This document shows, one piece after another, positions 1 through 13,803 of a DNA stretch of 64,000 nt. The notes beneath the pieces are model-generated. The model saw only the letters and a program-made list of their open reading frames with translations, had not been told where the DNA came from and made no database searches. The position numbers were made by a program, and so were the translations under genes. The stretch comes from Polyodon spathula (taxonomy: Eukaryota > Chordata > Actinopteri > Acipenseriformes > Polyodontidae). Within the stretch, counting starts at the first letter, position 1; each line of letters begins with the position of its first letter. The stretch covers positions 27,870,969-27,934,968 of the forward strand of contig NC_054548.1 in assembly GCF_017654505.1 (NCBI RefSeq), read 5' to 3'.

Positions 1-690
1 TTGCAAATTAATAAACTATCAATAAATTCCCAAATGGGCAAATTGAGTTTTTGCATTTAAGATAATGCCTTCAGATCAGGTCTTAGGTGTCAAGGTGATA
101 TTGACTATTTGGGAAGTAAATGTAACCCAATCTACCAGACTTTGAAACTCTGATAACAGCACTGGCTGGATTGGTATTCCTTTTTAAAATACTTTTTTGA
201 GGGTTGATGTGGTGTAGTGGCGGGCAGTCAAGGTTGGTCAGTGACAGAAATAGCAAACGCTAAACACAGAACTTCAGCAACAGGTGTCATTGCACACTTT
301 TTTCATAAATAAGGAAAGGTTTAAACAAAACTCTTACACTAAACACACTCTATCACAAATAAACAAAATGACACCCAAACTACAGCTATTCCGATGCAGG
401 GCAAAAAGCACAAATTGTTGCTCTCAGCCTTTCTCTTTTTTGCCAGAAGGTCTAGAGCTGTTTTGTATGTATATTGTGACTTGATATCACAGGCATGTGT
501 TTACAAATTACTTGGCTAGTTACATGTTTTGTGTATGTTGATTTATTATTATCATATATTCTATTATTTTTTATTTTATTAAAATATTCTTCTACTTCCT
601 GAATTCCTTTTTACATTTCCACTTTGACAATTTCTTTCAACATTGCTTTTTACATTCATGCTTTTATTTCAGCAGGATAGGCAAGGCTAG
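1..690. other. No gene seen (AT-rich flank)
   Basis: AT-rich sequence with no domain-bearing reading frame. The block at about 210-235 has a faint tRNA A-box look (GTGTAGTGGCGGG) but I found no matching B box, so I do not call a SINE. Confidence 0.5.
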
Positions 691-1060
691 GATGTGAACA
701 TTCTAAAACATTGTGGAAAGTGTATGTCATATAGAATCATAAGAAGATACAGTGAAAGATCAGAAGTAGCAGAGACCAGTATGCATATGTCATATAGAAT
801 CATGAGAATGAGATATATTGAAAAACGAGAAGTAGCAAAGACACAACAGCTAATTACAGATATCAGGCTTAAAAAGCATGGAAAACAAGAGAGAACAAGT
901 GGGTCTTGAGAGATGATTTAAAGCGAGTGACGTTGGGAGAATCACACCCCAAAGCTGGGAGAGAGTTCCAGTATATGATAATACTAGTCACCAAGCAGCC
1001 GTCAGAGCTAAGTGACGGTGTGCTACTCATTAACACTAGAACTGCAGAGATTGGCTCCAT
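690..1060 (+). repeat. Dispersed repeat, copy 1 (second copy near 53.7-54.03 kb)
   Basis: The stretch from about 853 to 993 closely matches 53,901-54,025: both run through 'gatatcaggctta', 'gggtcttgagag', 'gatttaaag' and 'ccaaagctgggagagag' in the same order. Upstream, 725-785 and 790-845 are an imperfect tandem duplication starting 'tatgtcatatagaatca'. The short frames here have no recognisable domain. This resembles the common fish repeat whose other end reads 'aaagcgctttacag' (see 60.2 kb), but that link is inference. Confidence 0.65.
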
Positions 1061-1385
1061 TTTAAAATGGTTTCGATATGAAAATGAAAAACAATTGGAT
1101 ACAACTTCATATTTTTATTTATGAATATCATGCAAAACATTTTCAGAGCAGAAACACTGTTTTACGAGAAGATCACTTAGAAATAAACATGAAAAACTGT
1201 AATAAAATAAACTTTATGCAATAAACGCCTGTGTAAACAGGTGTAGAAAGCTGTATGCACATATAAAATTATAAAACATAAATAACTAGTTATAAAAATA
1301 GAATAAAACAAAAATATAACATAACTTATGCAACGTGAAAGCGCTTTGAGTGAAACAAAGTTCAAATCTACGCAGAAAACACGTT

Positions 1386-1810
1386 TTACAACTGTACCAC
1401 TGCATTTGCCTCAAACTGCCATTTCCCATGGGCACAGACATCGAAAGTTCTGTTTTCATTGCATTTAGCAACCTGACATTGTCTTTTATTCTGTGCGCCA
1501 GTGGGCGTAGTGCTTGCTGAAGGTTGAGGAGCATTTGTTGAGCAGCTTTCGTGTCTCTTATCAAAATGTTTCTGCCATAGCTCCAGGGCAAGCTGCAAAA
1601 TGAAGTCCCTCATTTGATCCCTTAGTGATTCTGTTGCTGGTGCACTCAACCAAAGCTTTGATGCTGCCCGGTCCAAAACATTATAAAAAACCACAGGCCA
1701 CCTGCGAGTACCATCTCTGACAGAATACACCTGTGCCATTTGATCCAGTATATCCACATCGTATTTTGTTGCGTTGTGAAATGCAAGTCTCTGGCTTTTG
1801 TTCAGCGTCA
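1386..1810 (-). pseudogene. piggyBac-type transposase, C-terminal remnant
   Basis: Read on the minus strand, the frame gives NATKYDVDILDQMAQ followed by YSVRDGTRRWPVVFYN, then RDFILQLALEL. This is the conserved end of the piggyBac DDD transposase core; the Asp in the TK-VD-LDQM stretch corresponds to the last catalytic Asp of the family. It is followed by a Cys-rich tail (CQVAKCNENRTFDVC) like the family's C-terminal zinc-binding domain, though the tail lacks several Cys/His residues. Only about 140 residues remain of a family that is usually near 550-600, and no terminal inverted repeats were found, so this is a dead fragment. A domesticated PGBD exon is a less likely alternative. Confidence 0.7.
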
Positions 1811-2457
1811 GTCCAGATGGTCACTGATCTGTGCACAGAGCTTAGAAAATGCACTTTTCTTTTTTCTTTTTTTTTTTTTTTTTTGCACTTTCACACTCAG
1901 AGTGGCACAGTAGTTATGCCTGAGAAATGTAGTGTTCAAAATAATAATATATGATGTATAGAATGACTTTCATCAGTGTTTCAAGCACTCAAAAGGATTA
2001 TAATACATTCTTTCACAATGACTTTGATTTTATTACAAAGCCCAAACTAAATTGTCGGCTATATTGTGTTAATTTCAATATGCCACATAAACTGCCTGTC
2101 TGGTAGTTGAAGAAGCAAGTGCTTATATGGTATTAATTTTTACAATTCTGCAGCTGAAACACCGTATGGGTATTTAATTCTAATATTTAGTAACACTAAA
2201 TATTGCATGCACGAGACATGCACGGACATGCACAAGATATTTACATATGCAGAGATATTTAAATTTGAATTGTAAAAGCCGTTCAAAAAGTGGCTATGGC
2301 GATGCTAGTGTTAATGAAGTATGCCTCTTATTCTGCCCCTTGAATGACTTCCATAATTGGAAATTAGGTTTAAATAAATGATTATTGAGTTTAATGGCAT
2401 CTATGTCTCCTGCTAGTTTCAGTTTCCTCTTCAACTGCTGGTACTGAGACACAGTTT
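1811..2457. other. No gene seen
   Basis: AT-rich sequence with a poly-T run near 1862-1884. The open frames here carry no motif I recognise. Confidence 0.5.
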
Positions 2458-2459
2458 CT

Positions 2460-2461
2460 AC

Positions 2462-2548
<87 letters not shown>
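2460..2548. repeat. Compound microsatellite (TA)n(GA)n
   Basis: About ten TA units pass directly into about 34 GA units. The two minus-strand open frames that read as poly Leu-Ser are artefacts of this repeat. Confidence 0.95.
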
Positions 2549-2552
<4 letters not shown>

Positions 2553-5055
2553 TTTCCCATATGTCTGTAACCAAATTGCCAAATACAGACTTCAGTATTT
2601 TACAGACAAATCTCTTTATAAAATCTTGTTCAGAAAAAAGTCATCGGTCACAGTAACTGCCATTTCAATTGATTTACAGCAGCTTGTTGTTATTGTCATG
2701 AGCCCTTACTATTGCAGCTCATTATTACATTGTAATAGAATGATGGATGTATGTCTTGAAAAAATTGTTAACAGCTAAATACCAAAACAAAATATGTCGC
2801 TGAAGAATAACAATGCAGTTAAAAAAGTACCACAACTTTTCATTTTTTTTTTACAAAGTTAAGTGAGTAGCTTCATTTTCATTGTAGAACAAACATTTTA
2901 CGAGTTAATAAAAACCAATTGAAGAGAAACCGCTTGTATTTTTTATTTATTTTTTTTTTTTTAATATAAATACTAGGGATGTGCAGATGTGCAACCCATT
3001 ACTCATACTCATAATCATAAACACACTCGGAAACCAGTACTCATAGTCACATTTACTTGGATTACATCATCCTAGGTGGGTGGGGCTAAAACTGGAAGTG
3101 TCATTAAAATGCATGCCTGGCCCTGGTTTTCATTCAGAAAGTGACCGAACAGTGTTTTAATGTTTATTTAGTAATGCATCTTGTTTAATGATGGCAGTGT
3201 TGGGGTGGTGATGTACATAATGAAGTAGAGACCACTTAGATTAGATTGCAAACCTGCAAGATGTATTTATTTATTATTTCTTATATACTAGTTATATTTT
3301 GGTTTATTGTGATGGGGGTGCTTGACTGCAGTACACATAAAAGTATGATGAGATCATCTTAGTAGAGTAATATCAATCAGAAGGCAACAAATCTGAAAGA
3401 CATACTATTTATTATTTACAGTAAGTGGTATTTGGGGATTTTAGGTATTTGTTGTAATGGAAAGGTGCTTGTATTCTAAAAAAGAAAATATAAATTTTCA
3501 ATATCAGACTAATAGCTTCTTATTGAATCTGCAACCTCAAAATCACGCAAACACATACACATATTTCCAAATAACGTTGGAAAGTGATACTTGATATATC
3601 GCTGATGAAAAAATACATGCCGTTTTAAACAACGCACACTGCTCGTGGACATAAAAACAATACATACAAACTGAAGGACGAGCATTGAAAAAGGCTAAAC
3701 CCCCCAAGTTACCCAATAGCAACTTTTAAAGTATATTTTAGTAAATTATATTATTTTAGAAAAGTTGTTAGGAGATCCCTTTTTCAAAGTGAAAGTAATT
3801 GTATTCTGAGTTAAATGTTCTGTCTGTCTGACCTCTTCGTTCATGCAACACAGCATGATGCTTAGCACTACCAGGGGTGCAGATTTGGTGCTATGGCACT
3901 AGATTCTAACGCCAGGGTACTTCATATAGCGCCAGCAACATTACATTTTGGTACCAGTAGAAATGTTTTTTTATTCCTTAGCAAACATAGATGATGATAA
4001 GTTTCTCACTGAGTCTACTCACATGCCCCACCCACCCAGGAGAGAGGGTTATTTACTGTAACACAAAGCACAAAGAACAGCTTAGCACCAATTTTCAAAA
4101 CGATTTTTCCACTGTGTCAGAGACTATGTCATACTGGTTCCTCTTCATAACCCCCTGGATTGTCTCTCTATATCTAGACTTGAGAATGACAGTCACCACT
4201 GCCCTGCCACTGCCACAGACTGATTCAATGCATTATATACACCCCTAATGAATACACTACTCAGTTACATCTCTGACAAAGGCTGACATACTGCATGTAT
4301 CATGATAGGATATTTGTTCCTTTCCTCAATGACACCAGCAAGCAGAGAGTACACATAACCTAAATACATATTGAAATACGAAACTACCAAAAATCAAACC
4401 CATGGCAGCAGTGGCTCATTGAGGTTATGGAACGCCAAAGTTAATCTATTTCAGTAGAAATTGTTGTTTAATAACATATTAATTATCTTTGCTGAAAAAA
4501 AAAAATGTTTTACACCCAATGTTCATTACTTGTCAACTTAGTAAATAAACTGAATTATTTCTTTGTCAAAAAAGTAAATTCATGTCTTTGGTCTAGTACC
4601 CCAATCTATTAAAATGCCATTCACTTTATTGCTAAAACAAAAGGTATTATCTTTCTAAACAGTAAGAAATGTAAAAGTCTAATAGATATTTATGGTCCAA
4701 TAACTTTTAATTTAGGAATAAAATCAGCCACTGCCATGAACATGTTATTTTTGAATTACATTTTTTAGATTGTCATTGCACATACAGTAAGGGCCTAGAT
4801 AAATTCACATTTTACAGAAAATAATATAATTTATTAGAGCTTGTGACATTTTTAATTTGGTTAGCTTTGCTCTGTCAGGTTTTTCACAGATGATATAATC
4901 CAGTACAGTTTAACAATTATGAGCAATTCATAATTTACTGTGTTATATACATGTTCACCTGAAAACAAGACACTAAGTTGTCAAAAATAATCTACTATTC
5001 TTTTTAAAATATTCATGTTAAATAAGAGTAAAATAGAGTTAAATAAAATAGAAGA

Positions 5056-5057
<2 letters not shown>
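2549..5057. other. Long stretch without recognisable gene
   Basis: About 2.5 kb of AT-rich DNA with short poly-A/T runs (2847, 2948, 4495). Nothing on either strand gives a protein domain, tRNA, or clear transposon terminus. The segment at 3,000-3,120 is slightly more GC-rich and might be an old repeat, but I cannot classify it. Confidence 0.45.
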
Positions 5058-5086
<29 letters not shown>

Positions 5087-5089
<3 letters not shown>

Positions 5090-5930
5090 CGGTCCCAGAT
5101 ATGACTTATCCAAGGGTCCTTAAGGAAACAAGGGTAGAAATAAGTAGACCAATGGCTATTATCATGAATCATTCTATAGAAGCAGGTGAGGTCCCAGAAG
5201 ACTGGAAGCTTGCCAATGTTGTGCCAGTATTTAAAAAGGGGATTAACACAGACCCAGGTAATTAAAGACCTATAATCTGTAACATGCAAAATGATGGAAG
5301 CAATATTAAGAGATAAACTTGAAGACTATTTATACAGCAACAATATCATGCTTAACTAACCTACTTGACTTTTTTGAGTTACAGCTAATGTTGATGATGG
5401 CAAAGCTTATGATATCATTTATCTGAATTTTCAAAAAGCCTTTGACAAAGCCCCACATGAAGACCTATACAGATTAGGGGGGATGTAGTAGTGGAGTACC
5501 ACACGATGTAAGATTATACAATGTCCTAGTTAGACCCTACCTACAATACTGTGTGCAGTTTTGGTCACCTCATTCCAAAAAAAAAAAACATTCTTGCACT
5601 CGAAAAGTTGGCTAATCCCAGGAGTTAATAACATGAGCTATGAGGACAAGTTAAAATACTTACATCTGTCCAGCCTAGAAAAAAGAAGGAAAGAGGGCAC
5701 TTGATTGAAGTCTTTAAAATCATAAACAGTAGTATAGATAAACTTAACCTAAGACACTACTTCAAATGTAGCACAGAGAGAACAAGGGGGGTTAAGTGGA
5801 AGTTGAGTAAAAGTAAGTTTAGAACAGAAGGTAGGAAGCATTTTTATACACAGAGCGTTATAAATGCAAACCAGGTAAAGTAGTAGGATCTAAAACACTG
5901 GTAAGATTTAAAAAAAAAAAAATACTTGAT
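5087..5930 (+). pseudogene. CR1/L2-like LINE reverse transcriptase remnant
   Basis: After an approximately 28-base poly-A run, the + strand reads GPDMTYPRVLKE, then GEVPEDWKLANVVPVFKKG, the N-terminal part of CR1/L2-clade reverse transcriptases. A second block reads YLNFQKAFDKAPHEDLYRLG, matching the DFSKAFD-V-H region. It then jumps, through an internal deletion near 5,480-5,510, to the thumb region (RPYLQYCVQFWSP-like, KKERGHLIEVFKIIN, FYTQSVINAN). The catalytic YADD box lies in the deleted part. Stops and frameshifts separate the blocks. The frame at 5,701-5,883 is the last readable block. Confidence 0.85.
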
Positions 5931-6224
5931 ACTGTGCTTTTAAATTAGTTACATTAGTTTAAACTACCACTGATGAAGATTTAATACTTATTTAAGCACG
6001 CAACTATGAAATAGATTTGTTATATACAGGTTATTTACAAACTTTAAAAAACTTCAATAAAACTACAAGTTAGCAATGTGAAGTTTTAATACATGTCCTG
6101 AGTCTAGTGAGGTAGAGGAGTCTTAAAGTAACCACTACTGGCAACCAGAAAAGAAAATAGTTCAACCAGCAGTTTCTTGTTTCTTTAGCATAGGTCTACT
6201 CCAGGGGGTTTCAACTGGTATGGC
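5931..6224. other. No feature seen
   Basis: AT-rich spacer between the LINE remnant and the GATATC cluster. Confidence 0.5.
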
Positions 6225-6870
6225 AAGCCAAATTATCATTTAGATATTTTAAAATCTCTCTAAATCATTTCCAGATATCGCAAAATATATGAAGATATCT
6301 TCAAATATTTAAAGATATCGCTAAATCATTTTAAAGATATCCAAAATACATTTAGAGATATCTTAAAATGATTTCCAGATACCTTTAAATGGAACTTTAA
6401 ATTAGATATCTAAAATGCATTTAGAGATATCTTTAAATCATTTAGAGATATTTCAAAATAACTTCCTGTTCATTTAGAGATAGCTCTAAATAATTTTAAT
6501 ATTTCTTCAAATATCTTTCTGTTCATTTAGAGATACTGCTAATTCATTTGAAGATATCTCTAACTAACTTTCTGTTCATTTAGAGATATCTCTAAATTGG
6601 CCGGAAGTCCATTCAAAACATAGGAAGTCATTTAGAGATATTTCGAGATATTTCAAAAGGATTTAGAGATTTAGAGATATCTTGAAATTAACCAGAATTG
6701 TTTTCAAAATATCTTTAAATGATTTAGAGATATCTTGAAATGGTGTACCATGCTAGCAAAACATAAAGATATCTGTAAATCAATTAGATATATTTCATTC
6801 TTAGATATCTCTAAATGAAGTTAAGATATGTGATAATGCAATTTGAGATATCTCTAAATAATAATTTAGC
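6225..6870. repeat. Cluster of degenerate palindromic GATATC repeats
   Basis: Roughly 18 diverged copies of a self-complementary motif close to TTTAGAGATATCTCTAAAT, spaced irregularly at about 25-45 bp, several preceded by 'ctgttca' or 'cttcctgttca'. Each copy can base-pair with itself and with any other copy. No coding potential. It behaves like a small, decayed satellite or fold-back array; I do not recognise a named family. Confidence 0.8.
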
Positions 6871-7684
6871 TTGTTATACAACTGGGAAAAAGTACAAATA
6901 CAAAAGAAAGTAAAAATAAGAATAATGATTGAATTAATACTGGTTTTTAACAGTGTTATATATACACAGTATATAATACTGTGCATAAATATTTCATTTT
7001 TGTTTAGGAGCTCAGAGTGAACCACATATAGGGAAAAACCCCCACAAAACTATCACGTCCGCACTTTCCATCTGTACGCATGCGTGATTTTACTCTGATA
7101 TATATTTACTGGTGGTGGATAAAGCAGGCTATTTTGCCAACCGTGCCTATGGAGAGCATTCTGTGCTGCTCACAATCTTTGCGGTTTTCAACTTGTATCA
7201 GTGAAGCACAATATTTCTGCATTTTTTTAAAGTATAAATGCTCCGGTAAACATACATAATAATTACATTAGTCATACTTTGACAGCAATTGCATCTGGTT
7301 GAATTTGTTATCAGTGTTTGAAATGGATAGAAAAACGAAGGAAGAAAACACAGAGTACTGAAAGTGCAAAGCGGCAGAAAGTTATCAGACCCGTTAACTC
7401 TCCTTTATTTGCTTGGACTCTCCCATTTTTTGGAGACTTCTCCCAGACAACTCATGAGACAGAATTTCTTCTGTATTTTTCTCAAAACTCCACTGTTAAA
7501 AGTCATGTAAGGTCTGTGGTTACTGCAAACCCTTTAGGAGTAAGAATGATGTTTGTAATAACAACGAGAGATCACAAAAACACCAAAAAGCTAATGATGC
7601 TTAGAAAATCAGTATGTTAATAATATCTCTCATCGCCAAAGGAAAAATGGAGATCAAAAAAGTTACATATGCAGAGACCTTTAA
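6871..7684. other. No gene confirmed
   Basis: Contains an open frame of 100 codons (7,318-7,620, +) starting MKWIEKRRKKTQ with no domain I recognise and no flanking splice or transposon context. It is probably chance. Confidence 0.4.
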
Positions 7685-9040
<1,356 letters not shown>

Positions 9041-9470
9041 TTACTCATTGTTTGTCTAATTCATACATCATTTTGTTTCAAAAGACATGGACTTGGTTAA
9101 TATAAATCCTATTGGATATTTAAGAAAAGACTGGTTTTGATTCAAGAAGTCTATTATGGTAAAACTATGGAAGACATATTCCCAGACTCACAAATTGCCA
9201 AGTGTTCTGCAGGCAAGTGTAAAAGTCACATAAATAGTAAAAGGCGATTCTGTTACAATTCCAGCATAGACATTCAGGTTGATTGATAACATAAGAACAT
9301 AAGCACATAAGAAAGCACAAGACAACAGTATGTTTCATTTCTGGTCTACAGGCTAATCTGAATTTAGTTTTACCCAATTTAAGAATTGTCTTTTTGGGGA
9401 AAACTAACTGTCACACATGTGCTTTATGCTAGGAACCCCAAACTGGTACAATCTGTTTGAGTTTAAATTG
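9041..9470. other. No gene seen
   Basis: AT-rich spacer. Short 'acataag' repetitions at about 9,292-9,317 resemble the start of the dispersed repeat just downstream. Confidence 0.4.
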
Positions 9471-9474
9471 AAGC

Positions 9475-9665
9475 ACTGTAAAGTTAGAACAAAAGAAAGG
9501 TTACAAACAAGAGGAGACAATTCGGTCCATCTTGCTTGTTTGGTTCTTAGTAGTGTATTGATCCCAGAATCCCATCAAGCAACTTCTTGAAGGATCTCGG
9601 GGTGTCAGCTTCACCAACATTACATGGGAGTTAGTTCCAGAACCTCACAATTCTATGTATAAAAA
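9475..9665 (+). repeat. Dispersed interspersed repeat (SINE or LINE-tail type)
   Basis: Reads 'agaacaaaagaaaggttacaa', 'gaggagacaattcgg', 'cttagtagtgtattgatcc', 'cttcttgaaggatctcgg' and 'agttccagaacctcacaa'. I recognise the overall pattern as a widespread interspersed repeat of early-diverging fishes; the family name is not certain. A shorter, more diverged copy is at about 37,546-37,665. Confidence 0.6.
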
Positions 9666-10180
9666 AGTGCAAATACATGTGCAGGGTAATGAATAACGTT
9701 GCAATAGCACATTGTTGTTGTGTATTTTTTATTTTATTTTTATTTTTTTTTTAATGTATGATGGACTTATTGACCTGAGTGGCTGCTGCTAAATCAGCCA
9801 CCGACAACAGTACAATAAGAACCACAGGGGCCAAGAGAGAATTTGATTGTGAAGCATTTCATGTTTGTTTTTCTGTTTGATATTTTTCCTTTTTAAATGC
9901 AAATAGAAGGAACACCGTATCACAGTCTATCTCTCTACCAGGCAATAAAGTAGAATATTTGTTGATGCAGATTACTCAATTCATAATCATTTAGGGCAGG
10001 GGTATTTTAATGTCCAGGTCTGCTTACTAAGTAGGAAAAAAACGACTCTGAATAATGTGAGGAGAGCTTCATGCATTGCCAATAAGCTAAAAACATTTAA
10101 CAAGAGAAATTAATTCTTGTGTTGTCGAGCACATTCTGAATGACACCGCGCATTAGCAACGTATTTGTCTGGTTACCTTT
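9666..10180. other. No gene seen
   Basis: AT-rich spacer with a poly-T stretch near 9,730-9,752. Confidence 0.45.
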
Positions 10181-10187
10181 CCAACAC

Positions 10188-10248
10188 ACACGCACACCCA
10201 CACAAACACACACACACACACACACAGACACACACACAGACACACAAT
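10188..10248. repeat. (CA)n microsatellite
   Basis: Imperfect CA repeat interrupted by a few G or C-run units. Confidence 0.9.
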
Positions 10249-10379
10249 TATATAAAATATAATTTCTACTAAGTACAAGTTGTACTACTTAGAATTTATA
10301 TTTGTGTGTGTGTAAAAGTTAAATTTCATTAACACTGGACCTGCCTTTTACAATACATGTTTTTATTTTGAATATAACT

Positions 10380-10381
<2 letters not shown>

Positions 10382-10431
<50 letters not shown>
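10382..10431. repeat. (TA)n(CA)n microsatellite
   Basis: About 15 TA units followed by about 10 CA units. Confidence 0.95.
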
Positions 10432-10803
10432 AGCCACACACAGGCCTGTTGTTATCTCCACTGGACCTAGCAACCACCATTTCCTTCTTTTTTTACAAGA
10501 ATACACTGGGGAAAATATCAGTAGAAGAGATTTCATCTTGAAACTAGCCACAGTGCTTCAGCAGAAACATTTCGATCAGAAAACTGCAAAGCTGCAGGTA
10601 GCCGAAGCTCAACCTGGATTATGTGCTGCGAGTGACAAACACACACACAGACACAAGATCAATCATTTGTTACTTTCGTTTTAGATTAAAAACTACTTTT
10701 GTTTTTACAGTTTTTAAATGTACATAAACCTGTTCATACGCTAGTTTGTTTTGAAATGTTTATTTTGTTATAATTTTTTTGTTTTTTTAAGTAGTGGTAT
10801 TTT

Positions 10804-10990
10804 CAGTGGCTCTGAAAAGTATTTACCTCCCTTGGACTTTTTCACATTTTATTGTGTTATAACATGGAAACAAAATTGATTTAATTTTAAGTTTTTGCCA
10901 CTGATAAACACAAAAGAAGTCCATAATGTCTAAGTGAAAAATAACATCTAGAAATTGTTCTAAATTAATTTCAAATATAAAGCAGACAAA
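10804..10990. mobile_element. Isolated Tc1-type terminal fragment
   Basis: Begins 'cagtggctctgaaaagtatt', continues 'ggactttttcacattttatt' and 'ttgccactgataaacac', and stops near 10,990. This is the terminal-repeat region of a Tc1 transposon of vertebrates (recognised from family pattern). No transposase follows and there is no second end, so it is a truncated or solo end. Confidence 0.75.
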
Positions 10991-11760
10991 CTTCTTCCAC
11001 TGTATTATATATTATATATTATATGTGGCAAGTTAGAAAATAACCCCTTTTATGTTTAATTGTTCTTTTAATACAGCGTTTAGGCTGTGTTTTTACAGCT
11101 ATTTTTGTCGTGAGAAAGTGATTGACCCTGCCCTTAAAGTCGGACATCCTTTTGTTGTTTCATGATGTATTCGCGTGACAATGTCACACTGTCACAACTG
11201 TGGAGTCAATGTCCATGTGCATGTAAACCAAGCCATTGCTAGTTATTGTATTTGTATCTTGATATTGTAAATATTTTAAATGAATTATGCTGAGATGTGA
11301 AATAAATGGGAACTTGATTATCATTTACAATGCAGACTTTTTTGTATTATTTATAATTACTTTGCCAAATAGAAAGCAAATCCCAGTGTTTCCAAAGAGA
11401 TTCCTAAATACAGTATTTTAATTCTGTGCATCCAGAGACATGTAATTCAATTTTAAGAATGAAGCCTACTATTTGGTATTCTGTCTAAACCAACAGTTTG
11501 TAAGTCACAAACTGTTGTAAACAATTATATATTAAATAAGCAGTTAATCGGATTATTCTACCTCTTATTGCAACTGTGGCACCATTCAGTAGAGCGAACA
11601 TTGTAAAGGGTACGTTAAGTGAAACCTCCCGACAGAAGGGGTACAGTTTAAAAAAAAAAAAAAAAGTTGAAAACCCCTGATCTACTTTATATAAATGATG
11701 TTTTGCAAAGGAGAACAATAAAGCCATGAAATGGGTGTTCTGAGATAGAAAAACAAAGAG
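10991..11760. other. No gene seen
   Basis: AT-rich spacer with a poly-A run at 11,650-11,665. The 116-codon minus-strand frame over 11,485-11,835 has a hydrophobic, Phe-rich look produced by the poly-A run and shows no domain. Confidence 0.45.
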
Positions 11761-11769
11761 TAGACGCAT

Positions 11770-11929
11770 AGCTGAGATGCCGGACAATGGAGCAAAGCTT
11801 AAATCAACAAAGAAAAAGGGAAGCTGCACACTCAAATATGCTCCTAAAAGTTTTCAAAATGTATTGAGAAAGAAACCAATGTTTTGGCTGTATAGCCTTC
11901 ATCAGGGTATAGAGAACCACCAATATAGT

Positions 11930-11966
<37 letters not shown>

Positions 11967-11990
11967 GACAAAGTAGCAGATGTTAACAAT
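11770..11990 (-). repeat. Interspersed repeat with a decayed hammerhead-like core
   Basis: On the minus strand, about 11,880-11,915 reads CTGATGA, then AGGC-TATACA-GCC, then AAAAC. The order CTGANGA / short stem / GAAAC is the hammerhead-ribozyme core order, and such motifs are known from Penelope-like and other retroelements. Here the expected G of GAAA is an A, so it would not be active. The repeat runs to the poly-T block at 11,931-11,963. Its parent element is not identified. Confidence 0.4.
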
Positions 11991-13750
11991 CAAGAAATTA
12001 AGAAGTCAAAATCAGTCTACACAACTGATACCACACATTGCTATGAAATCAGCTGTTTATTAAAAACTATGCAAACCCCACACATAAACGAAATCTCTTT
12101 CATACCATTCCACAATCTGAGAAACTTTAGCAGTCAAACATGGAAATAGGTGAGGATCCCTTTGTTTCCTGTAGTAGTTAATTCCCTTAATACAGATGAA
12201 TTTGCTTTTGGCCATTGTCAGAATGGCTTCTAAATACAGAGAAGACAAAACCCCTTCCACTCCCACACACCGGACTATATATATATATATTTTTAAACTG
12301 TAAACAATATCACAAAGAAACAACATTTAAACAACATTGCCTGCTGAAGTCATATAAAGAATTTAGTGATGGTTGCTAAGAGAAATCTAAAATAGCATAT
12401 AAAAGAGTGATAACAGCTCAATAAATGATAAAATAAATGCAGAAAGGCCTGCAATCTATATGAACCAGTGAACTCAGTCAAGGGTCTCTCATATGACACT
12501 TAAAACACTGTAAAACGTGTTTAAACTACAGCAACCAAACCTATATTTTTATTTTAACAGGATGCTAAGTCTATGTATGAATTTTGTATGTAATAACTTG
12601 TGCATTCAGTCTTTCTTTTCTAAATTCTCAGTAAAACATGTATCAGTTATTGATACACAATTTTTACACATGTTGTCTCAGTTTCATATTAACAATTTAT
12701 ACAAACTAAAGCTGAATTAAATTAGATTTCATTCAAATGTAAATGAAACCTACAATTTTAACTAAAGGTGTCTTCTACTTACAGGATTGTATTTTACATT
12801 TAAAGCCTTGCTCATAAAATTTAGACTTTGTCAATTCACTGTGTATTTCTATCTGTTGATGTTACATTTATAACTTCATATAGCCTTCTTCTGAGTATAT
12901 GTTGGGCTTGCACACAGGTCCAGCCTCTTCCCATCAGAGGAAAGGACATCTGGAGTGGTGAGAGTTCAATTGAGGGACTACTGTGATTGATTACGTTTTC
13001 TCAGTATTTGGAATATTTTGAATCTCTTGGCTTGTCATTTAAAACCCATAGGTGGACCACAAATAAACTCAATGTTTACTACCCATCAGTGCCAAATTAA
13101 CCCTTTTGTGCCAATCATATATTTAAAAATCTCCTGTCAAAGTCTCATGTATGCAAGGTTATATAAAACCTACACACTCAATGTGTCGGTGTCCATGGCA
13201 TTGACCTCTAACCTAATATATCTGCCATACTGAGGTCATTCAACTTGTTAAAGGGCAGTGCACTTTGAGTTATTTTCGTTTGTTTTAAGTTTTAAGCTAC
13301 TGGTGTTGTCCATGTAAAAAAAAAAAAAAAAAAGAAAACTTATACTATAAACCTCTGGCCACATGCTATGACATTTTGTTTTGTATATAATCATTCATTC
13401 TGATATTTAATTTACTTTAGAGTATGCCTCCAAGGATACTATTGTTAATGATAAGTCAGAGCTGATGAATGATTTGTTTTAGCCAAGTATGGAGTACAGC
13501 TCATACATTATGTATGTATGTGGCAATTTGATAGAGGTACTGTATTGTAAACAAGATATGCTATGTCTGCATTCTCATTTATATGATTACTATCTTTAGA
13601 TGTTTCTAGGGAAGTGATCTACTGTATTATAATAGGCTGTCAGATATTGGTAGGCCGTAGAATATTTTAAAACAATTTAGAACCATCAGTCAATCAGCTT
13701 CTAGCTTTACCACTTTATACACTCCAGGCTTCTGTGAGGGGGTACCTCTC
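11991..13750. other. No gene confirmed
   Basis: The minus frame at 12,060-12,326 includes INYYRKQRDPHLFPC and KVSQIVEWYERDF, which look non-random but match no family I can name; it may belong to the same element as the hammerhead-like repeat. The rest is AT-rich with no recognisable feature. Confidence 0.35.
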
Positions 13751-13803
13751 CAACCCCCATGATGACCTCTGAGACTAATGTCCCATTTGTTCTTTCTCTA
13801 CAG

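Noticed and set aside
2294..2582. Leu-Ser repeat proteins on the minus strand
   Set aside because: Direct translation of the (GA)n microsatellite.
11485..11835. 116-codon Phe-rich minus-strand frame as a membrane protein
   Set aside because: Hydrophobicity comes from a poly-A run read in antisense; no homology or start context.
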